Source: Bact-08 sp964533215 (GTDB lineage: Bacteria > Bacteroidota > Bacteroidia > Bacteroidales > UBA932). From it: DNA of 64,000 nt. Shown one piece after another: positions 63,119 through 64,000 of this stretch (position 1 is the first letter of the stretch; every line of letters begins with the position of its first letter). A program made the position numbers and the translations under genes. The stretch covers positions 930,001 through 994,000 of the forward strand of contig CAZHLJ010000001.1 in the NCBI GenBank assembly GCA_964533215.1, read 5' to 3'. The notes beneath the pieces are model-generated. The model was not told where the DNA came from and searched no databases. It worked only from the letters and a program-made list of their open reading frames with translations.

Positions 63119-63648
63119 TTTGTGTCGTTTGAAGACTCTTCTTCTGTATACCATTCTTTGTATTTAAGATAGCCTTGTGCGTTTTTGTGAGCTGAGGCAC
63201 CAATTTCAGGAGAACCATCCTTGACTTTCTTTGCAGGAATTCCGGCATATATACCAGGCTCAAGTATAGCGTTGCTAAGGACTACAGCACCTGCTGCGAT
63301 TATCGTATTGTCAGGTATAACAGCATTATCCATAAGGATAGCACCCATCCCTACCAATACATTGTTACCAACCTTGGCTCCATGAATGATTGCGTTATGA
63401 CCAACCGACACATCGTTTCCAATTTCCACAACTGACTTTTTGTGAAGTGTGTGTAATACTGCACCATCCTGAATATTTACTCTATCCCCTAAAATAATAG
63501 GGTTAACATCTCCTCTTAAAACAGAGCTGTACCAAATACTGCAATCGTCACCAATAACAACATCTCCTATTATTGCAGCGTTTTCTGCTATAAAGCACCG
63601 CTCTCCAATTTTGGGCTCAACCCCATTTAGTTTTCTTATAATCGACAT
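63115..63648 (-). CDS. Gamma carbonic anhydrase-like hexapeptide-repeat protein
   Basis: 177 aa left-handed beta-helix: CFIAENAAIIGDVVIGDDCSIWYSSVLRGDVNPIILGDRVNIQDGAVLHT. The His ligands expected for zinc are in VLHTLHKK, SVGHNAIIHG, as in the YrdA/PaaY branch. Activity as a carbonic anhydrase is not assured for this branch. First gene of a two-gene operon with the TlpA-type lipoprotein. Confidence 0.9.
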   Translation of the reverse strand: MSIIRKLNGVEPKIGERCFIAENAAIIGDVVIGDDCSIWYSSVLRGDVNPIILGDRVNIQDGAVLHTLHKKSVVEIGNDVSVGHNAIIHGAKVGNNVLVGMGAILMDNAVIPDNTIIAAGAVVLSNAILEPGIYAGIPAKKVKDGSPEIGASAHKNAQGYLKYKEWYTEEESSNDTK

Positions 63649-63671
63649 CTTTTTTACTAAAAATCAAATGG

Positions 63672-63679
63672 CAAAATTA
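63672..63679 (-). promoter_or_regulatory. -7 promoter element of the gamma-carbonic-anhydrase operon
   Basis: Minus-strand TAATTTTG, 24 bases upstream of the start at 63648. Confidence 0.45.
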
Positions 63680-63711
63680 ATATTTCCTGCCAATTATCCA
63701 AATTAGCTAAA

Positions 63712-63809
63712 TAGGACAAAATGTGCAAATCTATAAGTGCTAGGAAGTAATTTGCTTAACATATCATATATTATGGCAAATATTTTATGATGATTTAATA
63801 TTTGTCCTA
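63712..63809. repeat. Widely spaced inverted repeat in the divergent region
   Basis: TAGGACAAA (63712-63720) and TTTGTCCTA (63801-63809) are exact 9-base inverted copies 80 bases apart, in the 224-base region between the divergent carbonic anhydrase and korA genes. They could be paired operator sites; chance is not excluded. Confidence 0.3.
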
Positions 63810-63838
63810 AAAAAGGTTTTTTGAATAAGAATAATAGC

Positions 63839-63846
63839 TACATTTG
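63839..63846 (+). promoter_or_regulatory. -7 promoter element of korA
   Basis: TACATTTG, 27 bases before the ATG at 63873. Confidence 0.5.
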
Positions 63847-63872
63847 TGGATGAATTTCATAAAATAAGTGAT

Positions 63873-64000
63873 ATGCAACACAAAATCATTGATACTAAAG
63901 AGGTTGTAATTCGGTTTACTGGTGATTCCGGTGATGGGATGCAACTTACTGGTACTTTATTTGCAGATGCATCTGCATTATTCGGCAACGATATTTCTAC
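63873..64000 (+). CDS. korA: 2-oxoacid:acceptor oxidoreductase alpha subunit, 3' end cut by window
   Basis: Only the first 42 codons are visible. KEVVIRFTGDSGDGMQLTG and ASALFGND match the gamma-type N-terminal domain fused to the alpha subunit of KorAB-type 2-oxoglutarate:ferredoxin oxidoreductases. These make succinyl-CoA and reduced ferredoxin in anaerobes. The beta subunit should follow to the right. Confidence 0.88.
   Translation, partial: MQHKIIDTKEVVIRFTGDSGDGMQLTGTLFADASALFGNDIS

Noticed and set aside
1..64000. CRISPR arrays, tRNA or rRNA genes, insertion sequences
   Set aside because: No regularly spaced repeats, no cloverleaf with CCA-type end, no rRNA-like stretch and no transposase or terminal repeats were seen by eye in the intergenic regions.

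Overview
The window reads as a chromosomal segment of an anaerobic Bacteroidota, most likely Bacteroidales. Evidence: a SusC/SusD pair with DUF4843 and PKD-like lipoproteins, a FecI/FecR pair, the Bacteroidetes gene orders gate protein-trxB-bamD-rpoZ-coaBC-recN-nagB and nadK-uppS-bamA-skp-skp, a general lack of Shine-Dalgarno sequences, and many starts preceded by a TAnnTTTG element, the Bacteroidetes -7 promoter signature. Rubrerythrin, a pyrophosphate-driven ion pump and a ferredoxin-type 2-oxoacid oxidoreductase (start only, at the right edge) fit anaerobic life. Genus cannot be told. No rRNA, tRNA, CRISPR array or insertion sequence was recognised, and no gene-free gap exceeds 300 bases.

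Bases 1-19.5 kb are accessory. They hold a truncated AbiEii-type nucleotidyltransferase, two unrelated AAA ATPases with nuclease-like C termini, a GH18 lipoprotein, two alpha/beta hydrolases plus the decayed remnant of a third, an M28 peptidase, an AraC regulator and an unusual GAPDH. They also hold a signal peptidase I gene broken by an in-frame TAA, an FkbM-like methyltransferase, an SPFH protein, an XRE/membrane-protein pair with twin operators, a C10-type secreted peptidase, an SdpR/SdpI/serine-hydrolase operon, an azoreductase and a TcmP protein.

Bases 19.5-29.7 kb form one uptake locus: an STN-domain SusC, SusD, DUF4843 lipoprotein, PKD-like lipoprotein and TlpA-type thioredoxin, then a terminator, an ECF sigma factor and a FecR anti-sigma factor. 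Near-identical 30-base motifs before susC and before fecR are probably the promoter of that sigma factor, so the locus looks like a self-contained transmembrane signalling circuit. It has no carbohydrate enzymes.

Bases 29.7-39.2 kb carry a ferritin-VIT1 fusion, a secreted protein with a duplicated domain, a DUF3795 protein, and a cytoplasmic cassette of unknown purpose (157-aa PepSY-like protein, intergenic hairpin, radical SAM/SPASM enzyme, phospholipase-D-like protein). A DUF4105 membrane protein with a membrane-bound LytTR regulator and a DUF6051-like hydrolase follow. The radical SAM cassette is the best candidate here for an undescribed system.

Bases 39.2-64 kb are mostly core genes: amino-sugar catabolism, DNA repair, CoA, NAD(P), PLP, purine, undecaprenyl and D-glutamate synthesis, outer-membrane assembly (BamA, BamD, three Skp-like proteins), thioredoxin reductase, rubrerythrin, aminopeptidase P, a K+-dependent membrane pyrophosphatase, a second TlpA-type lipoprotein, a gamma carbonic anhydrase-like protein and the beginning of korA.
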